From Nipponacmea schrenckii (lineage: Eukaryota > Mollusca > Gastropoda > Lottiidae), in assembly GCA_030562195.1 (NCBI GenBank), contig CM060201.1:20658454-20722453 (forward strand): a DNA stretch of 64,000 nucleotides, given 5' to 3'. Of this stretch, positions 47,101 through 58,157 are shown one piece after another. The translations under genes and the position numbers were made by a program. Position 1 is the first letter of the stretch. Each line of letters opens with the position of its first letter. The notes under the pieces were generated by a model. The model was not told the DNA's origin. It made no database searches and was given only the letters and a program-made list of their open reading frames with translations.

Positions 47101-49489
47101 AGTCCAGACTTTCTTGGATATGCATCAGGTTATATCAGCTGGACCATTTCTTTACAGTTTTATACAAGAGGTAGGGTGTTTTAATCTAAATATTCTCTTA
47201 CTGGCTGATACTAGCTCAGTTCCAGCTGTGTCACTTTTTAAAATGAACAATGAAATAAGAGGAGAACAAAGTCAAAATAAACTGCCTTATTAACAATAGT
47301 ATGGAGGCCTCGTTCTCGAAAACTTCACATAAATGAAATTCAGATTTAAGAAATACCTTAATTTGATTGGATAATAAAACTCAATTTAAAATTTTATAAG
47401 ACCAGTCGTATGAGCTGAACAATTAGAATTCCTGATCAAGCTGTCTTAGATGTAAACTTGAGAACAAATTTACATTGGGGAAGGAGGGATATTCTCTGAT
47501 GCGCTTGGGTAAAATATTTATTGAGAAATTGTGATAACGGTTGATTGTTATGTATATTTATTATTGTATATTTATTATTGTATATTTATTATTGTATATT
47601 TATTATTGTATATATATTATTGCATATTTACCTATTGATTGTATATTTATTATTGTATTGTTATTATTGTATATTTATTATTGTATATTTACCGGTATTA
47701 TTGTATATTTATTATTGTATATTTATTATTGTATATTTACCGGTATTATTGTATATTTATTATTGTATATTTACCGGTATTATTGTATATTTACCGGTAT
47801 TATTGTATATTTATTATTGTATTGTATATTTATTATTGTAGGGTATCGGAGATGTAAAATATTTCTCTAGACCCCAGTGTTTGACACGACTAGCCAGGTT
47901 TACACTAGAAGCTCATTGTTCAGTAGTAAGTATTATTTTATAGAGAAATTATATCGAACGTTTCAGATAAAATCAAATTAAAATAGTTTACAAGGCTACG
48001 ATAAATATTGTTAATACTTTTAGACAGTTATAGACTCTCATTGGCTGTATCCGCTAGCTGACAATCCAATCAAATACCTGCAATTTCAAAAATAAGTTAG
48101 CTCGACGCAGTTTGTAAAATTCATAGACAAGATCTATCTCTCTCTATCCTATATTTTTATTGTGAATGCAATACAAGTTACAATTTTCAGTGGACTTGAT
48201 GAAACTTAGTGTGAGCATTGGCATTGAAAACATGTTTTTTTTTTTCATCTATTGCCCAATTTTTTATTCAAATTCAATGCTGCCAGTGGGCGTATATTAC
48301 CTTGCTTGGCTATATTTTTAATTTTTCAGCTATATTGACATTGTGGAGATATAACTACTTTATCTATTGTTTTCAGAGTAGAAGTAAGAAAGCAAAATCC
48401 CTACCCCTAGTATTAGGGGCCCCCCTAGACATTGAACAGGGTAGTATTTTAATTGTTGGTATCCCTCCATTAGAACTGGATGATGAGAGAAAAAAGTAAG
48501 TTTTTGAAAAGATATATGTTTGATAACTGATCTATACTAGTACACACCTCTTTTTACTCTCCAGTCTACGGTGTTTCTGGGGAAATTATCTTGTCACCTA
48601 TATAAATAGTCAAGTTATTGACATAACACTCAAGTATGCATTTATAATGACAAGGACAAACTTTTTAGAGAAGATTTTTTCTTGTTTATGTTGACAGAAT
48701 ACTCATTATTTTTGTCAAAGTCAATCTAGTATATGAAAAAAGAAAGAAACAACTATATTTTATAAGCATAACAACTTAGGTTCATAGTTAAGGATCCTTT
48801 CTACCAGCTGGTCCTTGGTCAAACCTCTTGGTATTGATTTTACAAGGATAACAACTTAGGTTCACAGGATCCTTTCTACCAGCTGGTCCTTGGTCAAACC
48901 TCTTGTCATTGATCTTTCCCAGATTATCTGTACCCATTTACAGCTGGGTGAACTGGAATTATGAGTAAAGATGAGACTTATTCTGTATTGATAATTGGTA
49001 AAGTCATCTTGTATTTTCCCGTTCCAGTTTTTTTGGTAAAGCATTTGAACAGGCTGCATTGAGTACCAACTCTAGAACATTACAGGATAACTTCGACAGT
49101 CACAGTAAGTTGGACATGTTTTATATTTTCTTCGGCCCCTCATTCGTCATACTTCCTCCAGGCCAAGTACAAGTAAGGGAAATTCATTGTGTCCAAACCA
49201 CACCCCAAGTTTTCATGCTCTTCCAGGCCGTGGTAATACAAGTAAGGGAAATTCATTGTGTCCAAACCACACCCCAAGTTTTCATGCTCCTCCAGGCTGT
49301 GGTAATACAAGTGAGAGAAATTTCGTATTCAAAGCTAGATATTGTCCTAGTGTATTGCAGACAGTATACAAGTAAAATATTTTAACTTCAATCATTTCAT
49401 AGTATAAATATTTTTATTCTGTAGTCATGGAAATGAAGACAGAAGATCGAAGTAAATTTTTTGATGCTTTAATAAATTTAATGCAGTAG
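41136..49489 (+). CDS. cdc45: CDC45, replicative helicase (CMG) component, eighteen coding exons
   Basis: Joins MCM2-7 and GINS to form the CMG helicase at replication forks. Exons: 41136-41186, 41700-41759, 41974-42066, 42811-42905, 43324-43438, 43634-43749, 44129-44177, 44523-44584, 44832-44942, 45195-45386, 45783-45881, 46088-46199, 46544-46599, 47032-47170, 47842-47925, 48377-48495, 49028-49104, 49425-49489. Each junction keeps phase and the total is 564 aa (human 566). Recognised blocks: [60 protein letters not shown]; an acidic stretch [12 protein letters not shown] followed by basic [172 protein letters not shown]. Introns 10 and 14 carry arrays reaching the next acceptor; introns 3, 6, 13 and 16 carry mobile repeats. 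Confidence 0.98.
42282..42726. mobile_element. MITE with 26-bp terminal inverted repeats in CDC45 intron 3
   Basis: Left end 42282-42307 (TTACTGTAAGGCTACAAATT...) and right end 42701-42726 are inverse with 24 of 26 positions equal. The interior repeats GATCGCATTAATTTGTA at both sides. No open frame. The target duplication is not clear. Confidence 0.75.
43755..43915 (+). repeat. Interspersed element, short copy, CDC45 intron 6
   Basis: Starts GAAAGAAACAACTATATTTT within 20 bp of the exon 6 donor and carries TTTCTACCAGCTGGTCCTTG, CAAACCTCTTGACATTGATT and ACAACTTAGGTTCACAG. Same family as 14140-14445 and 48735-48990; the right end is missing. Confidence 0.75.
45530..45782 (+). repeat. 33-bp array abutting the CDC45 exon 11 acceptor
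   Basis: About 7.5 copies of ATTGAGTACTGCTATATTTC plus AATAGAAAGGTCC. The last, partial unit changes CTATATTTCAATAG to CTATATTTCAG, and that AG is the exon 11 3' splice site at 45781-45782. Confidence 0.95.
46775..46998 (-). repeat. Three tandem reversed SINE tails, CDC45 intron 13
   Basis: Three units of about 73 bp, each with AAATGGAGTTTTAC, TCTTCTGCACCTAATGGG and TTCACTGACAGGTGGAAATG. The linker GTTCACTGACAGGTGG is also seen at 35430. Confidence 0.85.
47541..47841 (+). repeat. 14-bp AT-rich array abutting the CDC45 exon 15 acceptor
   Basis: GTATATTTATTATT units with interspersed 17-bp GTATATTTACCGGTATT variants. The array ends TATTATTGTAG, whose AG (47840-47841) is the exon 15 3' splice site. 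Confidence 0.95.
48735..48990 (+). repeat. Interspersed element with two internal units, CDC45 intron 16
   Basis: GAAAGAAACAACTATATTTT start, two units with GATCCTTTCTACCAGCTGGT, then GATTATCTGTACCCATTTAC and AGCTGGGTGAACTGGAATTA at the end. The ends equal those at 14140-14445, which has three units. Confidence 0.85.
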
Positions 49490-49574
49490 ACAGAAGATAA
49501 AGCGAAAGTAGAGTTGAAAACAACTCAAATAATCCGGATCACAGTTGATATTCATAATTATATCATTACAAAAT

Positions 49575-49715
49575 ACATGCCCCGTCTTCATCATCCCATT
49601 CGGTGCAGAAGAGTAGGACGTAAAACTCCATTCATTTCATTTCAATACTTTCTTCCTGTCTTCAATAGCCCATAAGGTGCAGCAGATTAGGACGTAAAAC
49701 TCCATTCATTTCATT
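49575..49715 (+). repeat. Two SINE tails in the CDC45 3' region
   Basis: CCCGTCTTCATCATCCCATT and CCTGTCTTCAATAGCCCATA, each followed by GGTGCAGMAGAKTAGGACG and AAAACTCCATTCATTTC. They lie between the stop codon (49489) and the first canonical poly(A) signal seen. Confidence 0.85.
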
Positions 49716-49898
49716 ATTATTTCTTAAACTGTTCATATATTAAATATAGAGTAATTCAGTCGAGGCAGAAAGCTTCTATTATACAAGTTTCTATAATACA
49801 TAACGTTATGAATAATTTCCAGTTGAATGCTGAACGTAATGTATATAATTATATGTAAATTATATGTAAATTATGTAATTATATTCAGTAATATTGTA

Positions 49899-49904
49899 AA
49901 TAAA
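49899..49904 (+). terminator. Candidate poly(A) signal of CDC45
   Basis: AATAAA 410 bp after the stop codon. If used, the 3' UTR contains both SINE tails. Confidence 0.5.
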
Positions 49905-49967
49905 CGTTTTATATGCATATTAATTTTCTCTGTCTAATCTTTTTACCTCAATAAGTAGCCAAGAGAA

Positions 49968-50460
49968 AGTTTCTGAAGGCCCCCTAAATTTTCTGAAGGC
50001 CCCCTAAATTTTCTGAAGGCCTCCTCAATATTCTGAAGGCCTCCTAAGTAATCTGAAGGCCTCCTAAAGATTCTGAAGGCCTCCTCAATATTCTGAAGGC
50101 CTCCTCAATATTCTGAAGGCCTCCTCAATATTCTGAAGGCCTCCTCAATATTCTGAAGGCCTCCTCAATATTCTGAAGGCCTCCTCAATATTCTGAAGGC
50201 CTCCTCAATATTCTGAAGGCCTCCTAAATATTCTGAAGGCCTCCTCAATATTCTGAAGGCCTCCTAAATATTCTGAAGGCCTCCTCAATATTCTGAAGGC
50301 CGCCTAAATATTCTGAAGGCCGCCTAAATATTCTGAAGGCCGCCTAAATATTCTGAAGGCTGCCTAAATATTCTGAAGGCCGCCTAAATATTCTGAAGGC
50401 CGCCTAAATATTCTGAAGTCCGCCTAAATATTCTGAAGGCCGCCTAAATATTCTGAAGGG
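49968..50460 (+). repeat. 20-bp array, about 24 copies
   Basis: TTCTGAAGGCCTCCTCAATA, shifting to CGCCTAAATA variants in the right third, so variants are clustered by position. Confidence 0.97.
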
Positions 50461-50803
50461 ATATTTATTTTTCAAGGGAGATAACCAAATACATTTTATG
50501 CACATATCTCGTCCCGTCCATGCCTGACATTTCCTTGCAAATAGGGCCTGTGCAGAACTGCCGCATCTGAATCCCATCTCGACAATTGTTACCCATAGAG
50601 TTACTCCACCCCCTCCTACTACAGTTACCAGATACTCTACCGGTATTTGTACCCCCAGTCTAGGGTGGCCGTGAATAAAAAGTGAAGTACAGTTAATTTG
50701 CTCTATCTCTTGTAAGACAAGATGTATATTCAAACCTAGAAATAATAGAATAAACAAAATTCTTCTTATAGCCCATATAATATTTACATAATATGCAGGT
50801 TGA
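50461..50803. other. Spacer between two arrays
   Basis: Unique sequence; the open frame at 50404-50757 (minus) runs partly through the 20-bp array and has no recognisable motif. Confidence 0.35.
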
Positions 50804-53800
50804 TCAGTCTAGGGTTGTGTTTAGGGCCTATATCAGTCTAGGGTTGTGTTTAGGGCCTATATCAGTCTAGGGTTGTGTTTAGGGCCTATATCAGTCTAGG
50901 GTTGTGTTTAGGGCCTATATCAGTCTAGGGTTGTGTTTAGGGCCTATATCAGTCTAGGGTTGTGTTTAGGGCCTATATTCAGTCTAGGGTTGTGTTTAGG
51001 GCCTATATCAGTCTAGGGTTGTTTTTTAGGGCCTATATCAGTCTAGGGTTGTGTTTAGGGCCTATATCAGTCTAGGGTTGTATTTAGGGCCTATATAAGT
51101 CTAGGGTTTTTGTTTAGGGCCTATATCAGTCTAGGGTTGTGTTTAGGGCCTATATCAGTCTAGGGTTGTGTTTAGGGCCTATATCAGTCTAGGGTTGTGT
51201 TTAGGGCCTATATCAGTCTAGGGTCGTATTTAGGGACTATATCAGTCTAGGGTTGTGTTTAGGGCCTATATCAGTCTAGGGTTGTGTTTAGGGCCTATAT
51301 CAGTCTAGGGTTGTGTTTAGGGCCTATATCAGTCTAGGGTTGTGTTTAGGGCCTATATCAGTCTAGGGTCGTGTTTAGGGCCTATATCAGTCTAGGGTTG
51401 TGTTTAGGGCCTATATCAGTCTAGGGTTGTGTTTAGAGCCTATATCAGTCTAGGTCGTGTTTAGGGCTATATCAGTCTAGGGTTGTGTTTAGGGCCTATA
51501 TCAGTCTAGGGTTGTGTTTAGGGCCTATATCAGTCTAGGGTTGTGTTTAGGGCCTATATCAGTCTAGGGTTGTGTTTAGGGCCTATATCAGTCTAGGGTT
51601 GTGTTTAGGGTCTATATCAGTCTAGGGTTGTGTTTAGGGCCTATATCAGTCTAGGGTTGTGTTTAGGGCCTATATCAGTCTAGGGTTGTGTTTAGGGCCT
51701 ATACCAGTCTAGGGTTGTGTTTAGGGCCTATATCAGTCTAGGGTTGTGTTTAGGGCCTATATCAGTCTAGGGTTGTGTTTAGGGCCTATATCAGTCTAGG
51801 GTTGTGTTTAGGGCCTATATCAGTCTAGGGTTGTGTTTAGGGCCTATACCAGTCTAGGGTTGTGTTTAGGGCCTATATCAGTCTAGGGTTGTGTTTAGGG
51901 CCTATATCAGTCTAGGGTTGTGTTTAGGGCCTATATCAGTCTAGGGTTGTGTTTAGGGCCTATATCAGTCTAGGGTTGTGTTTAGGGCCTATATCAGTCT
52001 AGGGTTGTGTTTAGGGCCTATATCAGTCTAGGGTTGTGTTTAGGGCCTATATCAGTCTAGGGTTGTGTTTAGGGCCTATATCAGTCTAGGGTTGTGTTTA
52101 GGGCCTATATCAGTCTAGGGTTGTGTTTAGGGCCTATATCAGTCTAGGGTTGTGTTTAGGGCCTATATCAGTCTAGGGTTGTGTTTAGGGCCTATATCAG
52201 TCTAGGGTTGTGTTTAGGGCCTATATCAGTCTAGGGTTGTGTTTAGGGCCTATATCAGTCTAGGGTTGTGTTTAGGGCCTATATCAGTCTAGGGTTGTGT
52301 TTAGGGCCTATATCAGTCTAGGGTTGTGTTTAGGGCCTATATTAGTCTAGGGTTGTGTTTAGGGCCTATATCAGTCTAGGGTTGTGTTTAGGGCCTATAT
52401 TAGTCTAGGGTTGTGTTTAGGGCCTATATCAGTCTAGGGTTGTGTTTAGGGCCTATATCAGTCTAGGGTTGTGTTTAGGGCCTATATCAGTCTAGGGTTG
52501 TGTTTAGGGCCTATATCAGTCTAGGGTTGTGTTTAGGGCCTATATTAGTCTAGGGTTGTGTTTAGGGCCTATATCAGTCTAGGGTTGTGTTTAGGGCCTA
52601 TATCAGTCTAGGGTTGTGTTTAGGGCCTATATCAGTCTAGGGTTGTGTTTAGGGCCTATATCAGTCTAGGGTTGTGTTTAGGGCCTATATCAGTCTAGGG
52701 TTGTGTTTAGGGCCTATATCAGTCTAGGGTTGTGTTTAGGGCCTATATCAGTCTAGGGTTGTGTTTAGGGCCTATATCAGTCTAGGGTTGTGTTTAGGGC
52801 CTATATCAGTCTAGGGTTGTGTTTAGGGCCTATATCAGTCTAGGGTTGTGTTTAGGGCCTATATCAGTCTAGGGTTGTGTTTAGGGCCTATATCAGTCTA
52901 GGGTTGTGTTTAGGGCCTATATCAGTCTAGGGTTGTGTTTAGGGCCTATATCAGTCTAGGGTTGTGTTTAGGGCCTATATCAGTCTAGGGTTGTGTTTAG
53001 GGCCTATATCAGTCTAGGGTTGTGTTTAGGGCCTATATCAGTCTAGGGTTGTGTTTAGGGCCTATATCAGTCTAGGGTTGTGTTTAGGGCCTATATCAGT
53101 CTAGGGTTGTGTTCAGGGCCTATATCAGTCTAGGGTTGAGTTTAGGGCCTATATCAGTCTAGGGTTGTGTTTAGGGCCTATATCAGTCTAGGGTTGTGTT
53201 TAGGGCCTATATCAGTCTAGGGTTGTGTTTAGGGCCTATATCAGTCTAGGGTTGTGTTTAGGGCCTATATCAGTCTAGGGTTGTGTTTAGGGCCTATATC
53301 AGTCTAGGGTTGTGTTTAGGGCCTATATCAGTCTAGGGTTGTGTTTAGGGCCTATATCAGTCTAGGGTTGTGTTTAGGGCCTATATCAGTCTAGGGTTGT
53401 GTTTAGGGCCTATATCAGTCTAGGGTTGTGTTTAGGGCCTATATCAGTCTAGGGTTGTGTTTAGGGCCTATATCAGTCTAGGGTTGTGTTTAGGGCCTAT
53501 ATCAGTCTAGGGTTGTGTTTAGGGCCTATATCAGTCTAGGGTTGTGTTTAGGGCCTATATCAGTCTAGGGTTGTGTTTAGGGCCTATATCAGTCTAGGGT
53601 TGTGTTTAGGGCCTATATCAGTCTAGGGTTGTGTTTAGGGCCTATATCAGTCTAGGGTTGTGTTTAGGGCCTATATCAGTCTAGGGTTGTGTTTAGGGCC
53701 TATATCAGTCTAGGGTTGTGTTTAGGGCCTATATCAGTCTAGGGTTGTGTTTAGGGCCTATATCAGTCTAGGGTTGTGTTTAGGGCCTATATCAGTCTAG

Positions 53801-53884
53801 GGTTGTGTTTAGGGCCTATATCAGTCTAGGGTTGTGTTTAGGGCCTATATCAGTCTAGGGTTGTGTTTAGGGCCTATATCAGTC
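50804..53884 (+). repeat. 29-bp array of about 106 copies containing TTAGGG
   Basis: Unit ATATCAGTCTAGGGTTGTG then TTTAGGGCCT. Most units are identical, above all from about 51480 onward. A minority vary by one base (TTAGTC, GGTCGT, ATACC) or by one-base indels, mainly in the left 700 bp. Two GGG tracts per unit, each within TAGGG. Confidence 0.98.
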
Positions 53885-54359
53885 ACGATATGATATGGTT
53901 CTCGTGTTATTGCATACACGCACTATGGGGACAGCCTATAAATTAACAAGTGCAGTGAAATTAATGGAGTTTTACGTCCTACTCACATGCACTTTATGGG
54001 GGTAATGAAAACAATGCCATGATTCCGAGCCATTGTGCTATTTATAGTAGGCCCTAATGTTTGGTAAATGTTTAAAAAAAAAAAATCCGAGTATACCGAA
54101 CTTCTCAGCAAAATAATGCGAGAACCCATCTTTAAATCGTACTTTTGTTGACGACCTCAGGGCCTTGACCTACAACCAATACAAGATACATCTATTTCAC
54201 CTTTTAGCATACTTCTAAATTTGTGTCTTTTCTTTTTTTAATCGGTTGTTGTAATTGTTGTAATATATTGTAAGGGGTTATCACTCGTTTCGCATCCTCG
54301 ATTCTGGTGGATTGCCCCAGTAACTGTGGACTTGCCCATTTTAAAATGTTAAAATATTA
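53885..54359. other. Spacer with a SINE tail
   Basis: A reversed SINE tail lies at 53955-54015 (AATGGAGTTTTACGTCCTAC). Otherwise unassigned. Confidence 0.45.
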
Positions 54360-54415
54360 CCAACTTCATACTGATACCTTCACTACAATAGTCACCTTTC
54401 TTGTTTCATATCTTG
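54360..54415 (+). repeat. Single monomer of the 72-bp satellite
   Basis: ACCAACTTCATACTGATACC then TTCACTACAATAGTCACCTT and TCTTGTTTCATATCTT. A lone, diverged copy far from any array of the family. Confidence 0.75.
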
Positions 54416-54439
54416 ACCCGTCATTATAAAGATTTTTTG

Positions 54440-54832
54440 GTAAATTGTATCGGGGACACTGATAGTATCAATTTACACCATTCTAATTTTCAATCAGACG
54501 TCTGTAGTTCCTGTAATTCTACTAAAACTAAACAGTTCTATTAAAGAGATTGTAAAGAGGTTTTCTATATTTTATATGTGTATCGGGACACTGATAGTAT
54601 CAATTTACACCATTCTTATTTTCAATCAGACGTCTGTAGTTCCTGTAATTCTACTAAAACTAAACAGTTCTATTAAAGAGATTGTAAAGAGGTTTTCTAT
54701 ATTTTGTATGTGTATCAGAGACACTGATAGCATCAATTTACATCATTCTTATTTTCAATCAGATGTCTGTAGTTCCTGTAATTCTACTAAAACTAAACAG
54801 TTCTATTAAGAGATTGTAAAGAGGTTCATAGT
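54440..54832 (+). repeat. 132-bp tandem repeat, about 2.8 copies
   Basis: Units contain GTATCGGGACACTGATAG, ATCAATTTACACCATTCT, ATTTTCAATCAGACGTCTG, TAGTTCCTGTAATTCTACT and AGAGATTGTAAAGAGG. Shares blocks with the 59-bp array at 10712-11435 and the inverted repeat at 14545-14705. Confidence 0.9.
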
Positions 54833-54959
54833 CATACCTCCATTAGTCATACGGATTATAATCACATATGGTATGGTTGACTGCACCTTTGTATTACCCA
54901 GGATTAAAGTGGAATGACCCAAGATAAAAAATAATACAACTTTTAATACTTTTAATACT

Positions 54960-55320
54960 ACATGTAATAACAATCCATTATAGCACATAACATATTCATC
55001 ATAGCACATAACATATTCATCATAGCACATAACATATTCATCATAGCACATTAACATGGAATAACTTTCCATAGCACATAACATATTCATCATAGCAAAC
55101 ATATTACATATTCATCATAGCACATAACATATTCATCATAGCACATAACATATTCATCATAGCACATAACATATTCATCATAGCACATAACATATTCATC
55201 ATAGCACATTATCAAATTTATTCATCATAGCACATTATCAAATTTATTCATCATAGCACATTATCAAATTTATTCATCATAGCACATTATCAAATTTATT
55301 CATTGTAGCACATTATCAAA
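54960..55320 (+). repeat. 21-bp and 26-bp array
   Basis: CATCATAGCACATAACATATT units, passing on the right into CATCATAGCACATTATCAAA plus TTTATT units. About 15 copies in all. Confidence 0.93.
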
Positions 55321-56204
55321 TCTGGCCTCGTCGTCAACCCAAGTCGTAACTAAATAAACATTAAATCTCTGGGTGTTTTCAAGACTAATGGGAGGACACC
55401 CTAAATTTTGTATGTAGCCTATCATAAGGCATAGCCCTTTTTTTTTTACTTCCAATCTCCTTTTTTTATCTGATTTTTGTCTGCATTTATAGCCTATTTA
55501 AATCTATTTTTTTTTCGGATGACTGTCCCGAATTCAAACTTCTTAAAGCATATCGTATAAGTTTACTGGCTAGAATTATATTTTGAATAAATTTGTCAGC
55601 CTCTAATACACACAATCAAAAGGATTTTTTTAAATTTTATTTTATTTATTTTTTATTTTCTGGAAAATAAGTGTTAGAATTCGCCCACTGTTGGTCGAAA
55701 TATAGATCGAAACATCTCCTTTACGTTTGATTTGAGGATTTCTTGGCACTCACCAGCCCCCCCCCCCCAACTGGATTTATTTTGACAGTGTTCAATCAGA
55801 AAACGTCATTTGTTCTGCCCCCCCCCCCTCACAGTAATTGACCCCCCCCCCCTCTAGGTATGCAGTCTGGTTTGGGAAATGATTGACATTGTAAAGATAT
55901 ACATTCCTGTATATGAGTCGAAAGATTTGATACCCCATCCAACCTGTACAATTAACTGGTCATATCAAATAATGTTCAGTTTGTTTTTTTGTCAGATTAA
56001 TTAATTATCAAGCCACGCCTTTCTTGTGATTGATGGGTGACATCTAACAGATAGCTAAAACCAACTTAATAACTGATCAGCTGACAGGTCAGTTTCAACT
56101 ATCTAAAACTCTATTTAAAATATAATTCATACACCCAGTTCTCTTACAATTCGGCAAAAACGTACTGGGTCACTTAATATAGCAAGAACATCCAGTCTTC
56201 TTCA
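55321..56204. other. Unassigned stretch with poly-C runs
   Basis: Poly-C runs of 9-11 at about 55758, 55820 and 55846; poly-T runs at 55438 and 55508. No exon is recognised. Confidence 0.4.
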
Positions 56205-56425
56205 CTCGGAGCCGCGGTGGTTCAGTGAATAATAATGCTTTCTCAGTAACCGGTCAAGGTTGTGCTACAGACTATGCACGTTAAAGATCCCTTGACAATT
56301 GTAAATCACAAAAATAGTGAAATAGCGCTGGCAAAATTTCCCTCATTGCACATTGCATGCCGGTGCCCGTCTCCATTAACCCATAAGGTGCAGAAGAATA
56401 GGACGTAAAACTCCATTCAATAATT
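56205..56425 (+). mobile_element. Most complete SINE copy in the window
   Basis: Head GGAGCCGCGGTGGTTCAGTG (degenerate A-box-like), body GTGCTACAGACTATGCACG, TTAAAGATCCCTTGACAATT, GCAAAATTTCCCTCATTGCA, tail CCGTCTCCATTAACCCATAA, GGTGCAGAAGAATAGGACGT, AAAACTCCATTCAAT. Partial copies of the body or tail occur at many places in the window. A clear pol III B box was not found, so the tRNA origin is an inference. Confidence 0.75.
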
Positions 56426-57659
56426 CATTTTTTCTTCAGTCGTTGAAAACATTACCGAAATCCTTCAAATACCGGAAGTTAGAGAATTTCGAACAGCGGT
56501 TTGAAAAATCATAATTAAACAGATGCCTGCATTGAAATTATGCGTTTGTTTATCAATTTTTAAAACTCATCAGGAACTATATGTTAATTCGACATCACGT
56601 TTGCAAACAATTAAATAAGGTCACAGCCAGGTAAATTAACACTAGTAAATTTATCACTAAAACTATGTTTTGTAGAAAAAAGTGTAGAAGTAAGTGATTA
56701 AGCCGCGGGGTTTTCCAGTATCTTATTTTGAAGTCCAGTAAGTAACGCTTCAGTGAATAAGATTGATGAGTTTGCGAGACCAAAAGTAGAAATGGAATGT
56801 TGTTTAACAACACAACGTTTGGAATCTTACAATCAGGGACATTCCCAAGTAGCGAGCGACATTCGCCTCTTTTCAGAATTCTGAAGTCGTTAAATGATCT
56901 TTTGGTTTGCACAATCTGTAAGACCTTGGTTTATTTTTCCTTCAGTTGTCCTGAAAACGACATAATTTGAAGGAATATCTCTCTGTCGATGCCTACATCA
57001 AGCCCCTCACACAAGGCACAACCTGTCACCCCTCCCTATTTAAATAGAATTCATTGTGCTACAAAAAAAACTCATAAAGCAACCCATATAAACTGGAAAA
57101 ACTGGTTTTGGACATTATGAAACAAGAATGTTCTATTCTCCACGTGGGAAGTGCGTGCTGAATAATAAATATTAGGGTCTAAATTGATATAAATTGAGGG
57201 CTGACAAACACTAAAAACACAACAAAATTTCAATTTTGTTAAACCATTTTTCCCACCCTCATTCAGTGGCTCATATAGATGACAGGGGGCCTGTGGACGG
57301 ATGTGGGTTGGGGGCCCTCTCCCGGGAATTTTTATATGGAACTGTTAACAAAATGCTCTTCTGAATTCTAAGCCCCCACCTGTTTTCGAATTTCAGTCTG
57401 TACTTAATGCTATTTCACCCCATTTGTATATTACTGGTTGCTTAGTTTGATTATGATGGGAGCCTGTTGGTAAATATGTTTCTGGGAATAGGGCACCCTA
57501 AGGGTCGGGGATCCGTGTACCTGTTAAACCAGTTCCAGATCTTCCCGCTTGATAACGACAAGAGGACACTTGTTGAAATGTCACAGAATAAATAAACTCA
57601 GTAATTATTATTCTATAAAATAAATTATCATTTTTATACGACTAATTACTAAATGGAAT
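56426..57659. other. Unassigned AT-rich region
   Basis: A short open segment after TTTCTTCAG at 56437-56445 is open in two frames for about 20 codons without support. The open frame at 56595-56912 (minus) lacks recognisable motifs. No gene is called. Confidence 0.35.
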
Positions 57660-57822
57660 GTAATAGAAATAGAATAGAATAGAATAGAATAGAATAGAAT
57701 AGAAATAGAAATAGAAATAGAAATAGAATAGAATAGAATAGAATAGAATAGAATAGAATAGAATAGAATAGAATAGAATAGAATAGAATAGAATAGAATA
57801 GAATAGAATAGAATAGAATAGT
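57660..57822. repeat. AGAAT pentanucleotide microsatellite
   Basis: About 30 copies of AGAAT with four AGAAAT interruptions at about 57701-57725. Confidence 0.97.
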
Positions 57823-58157
57823 CCCCAAGGTAGCTGAACCAATATCTGGTTTTTAAATACACGTCGTCCTAATAGTAATAACAGCCAGAAGTGATCGGTA
57901 TAATATTCTCACCAATTAAAGCGTTTCGGAATTTAACGCCCACCGAACTGATAACTAGGCCAAGCTATTAGTTTCGTTTGAACGAACCTTTTAGAGATTT
58001 TTGGGTCAGCGAAGTGAGGGGATGGTTCAGTGAAGATGTAATGAACCCTGACCGTGAGATGTCTGATTACCATAACCCAGTTCTCTCTGGGTGAGATATC
58101 AACGATATGATTTATTTTAGGGCGTGAGTTTACTGATGCTCATTTTACATACTTTAG
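57823..58157. other. Spacer
   Basis: Unique sequence without recognisable feature. Confidence 0.35.

Noticed and set aside
56430..56530. Short exon-like segment after TTTTTTCTTCAG
   Set aside because: Open in two frames for only about 20 codons, no clear donor, no homology recognised.
57608..57862. Isoleucine/tyrosine/serine-rich open frames
   Set aside because: AGAAT microsatellite read in frame.
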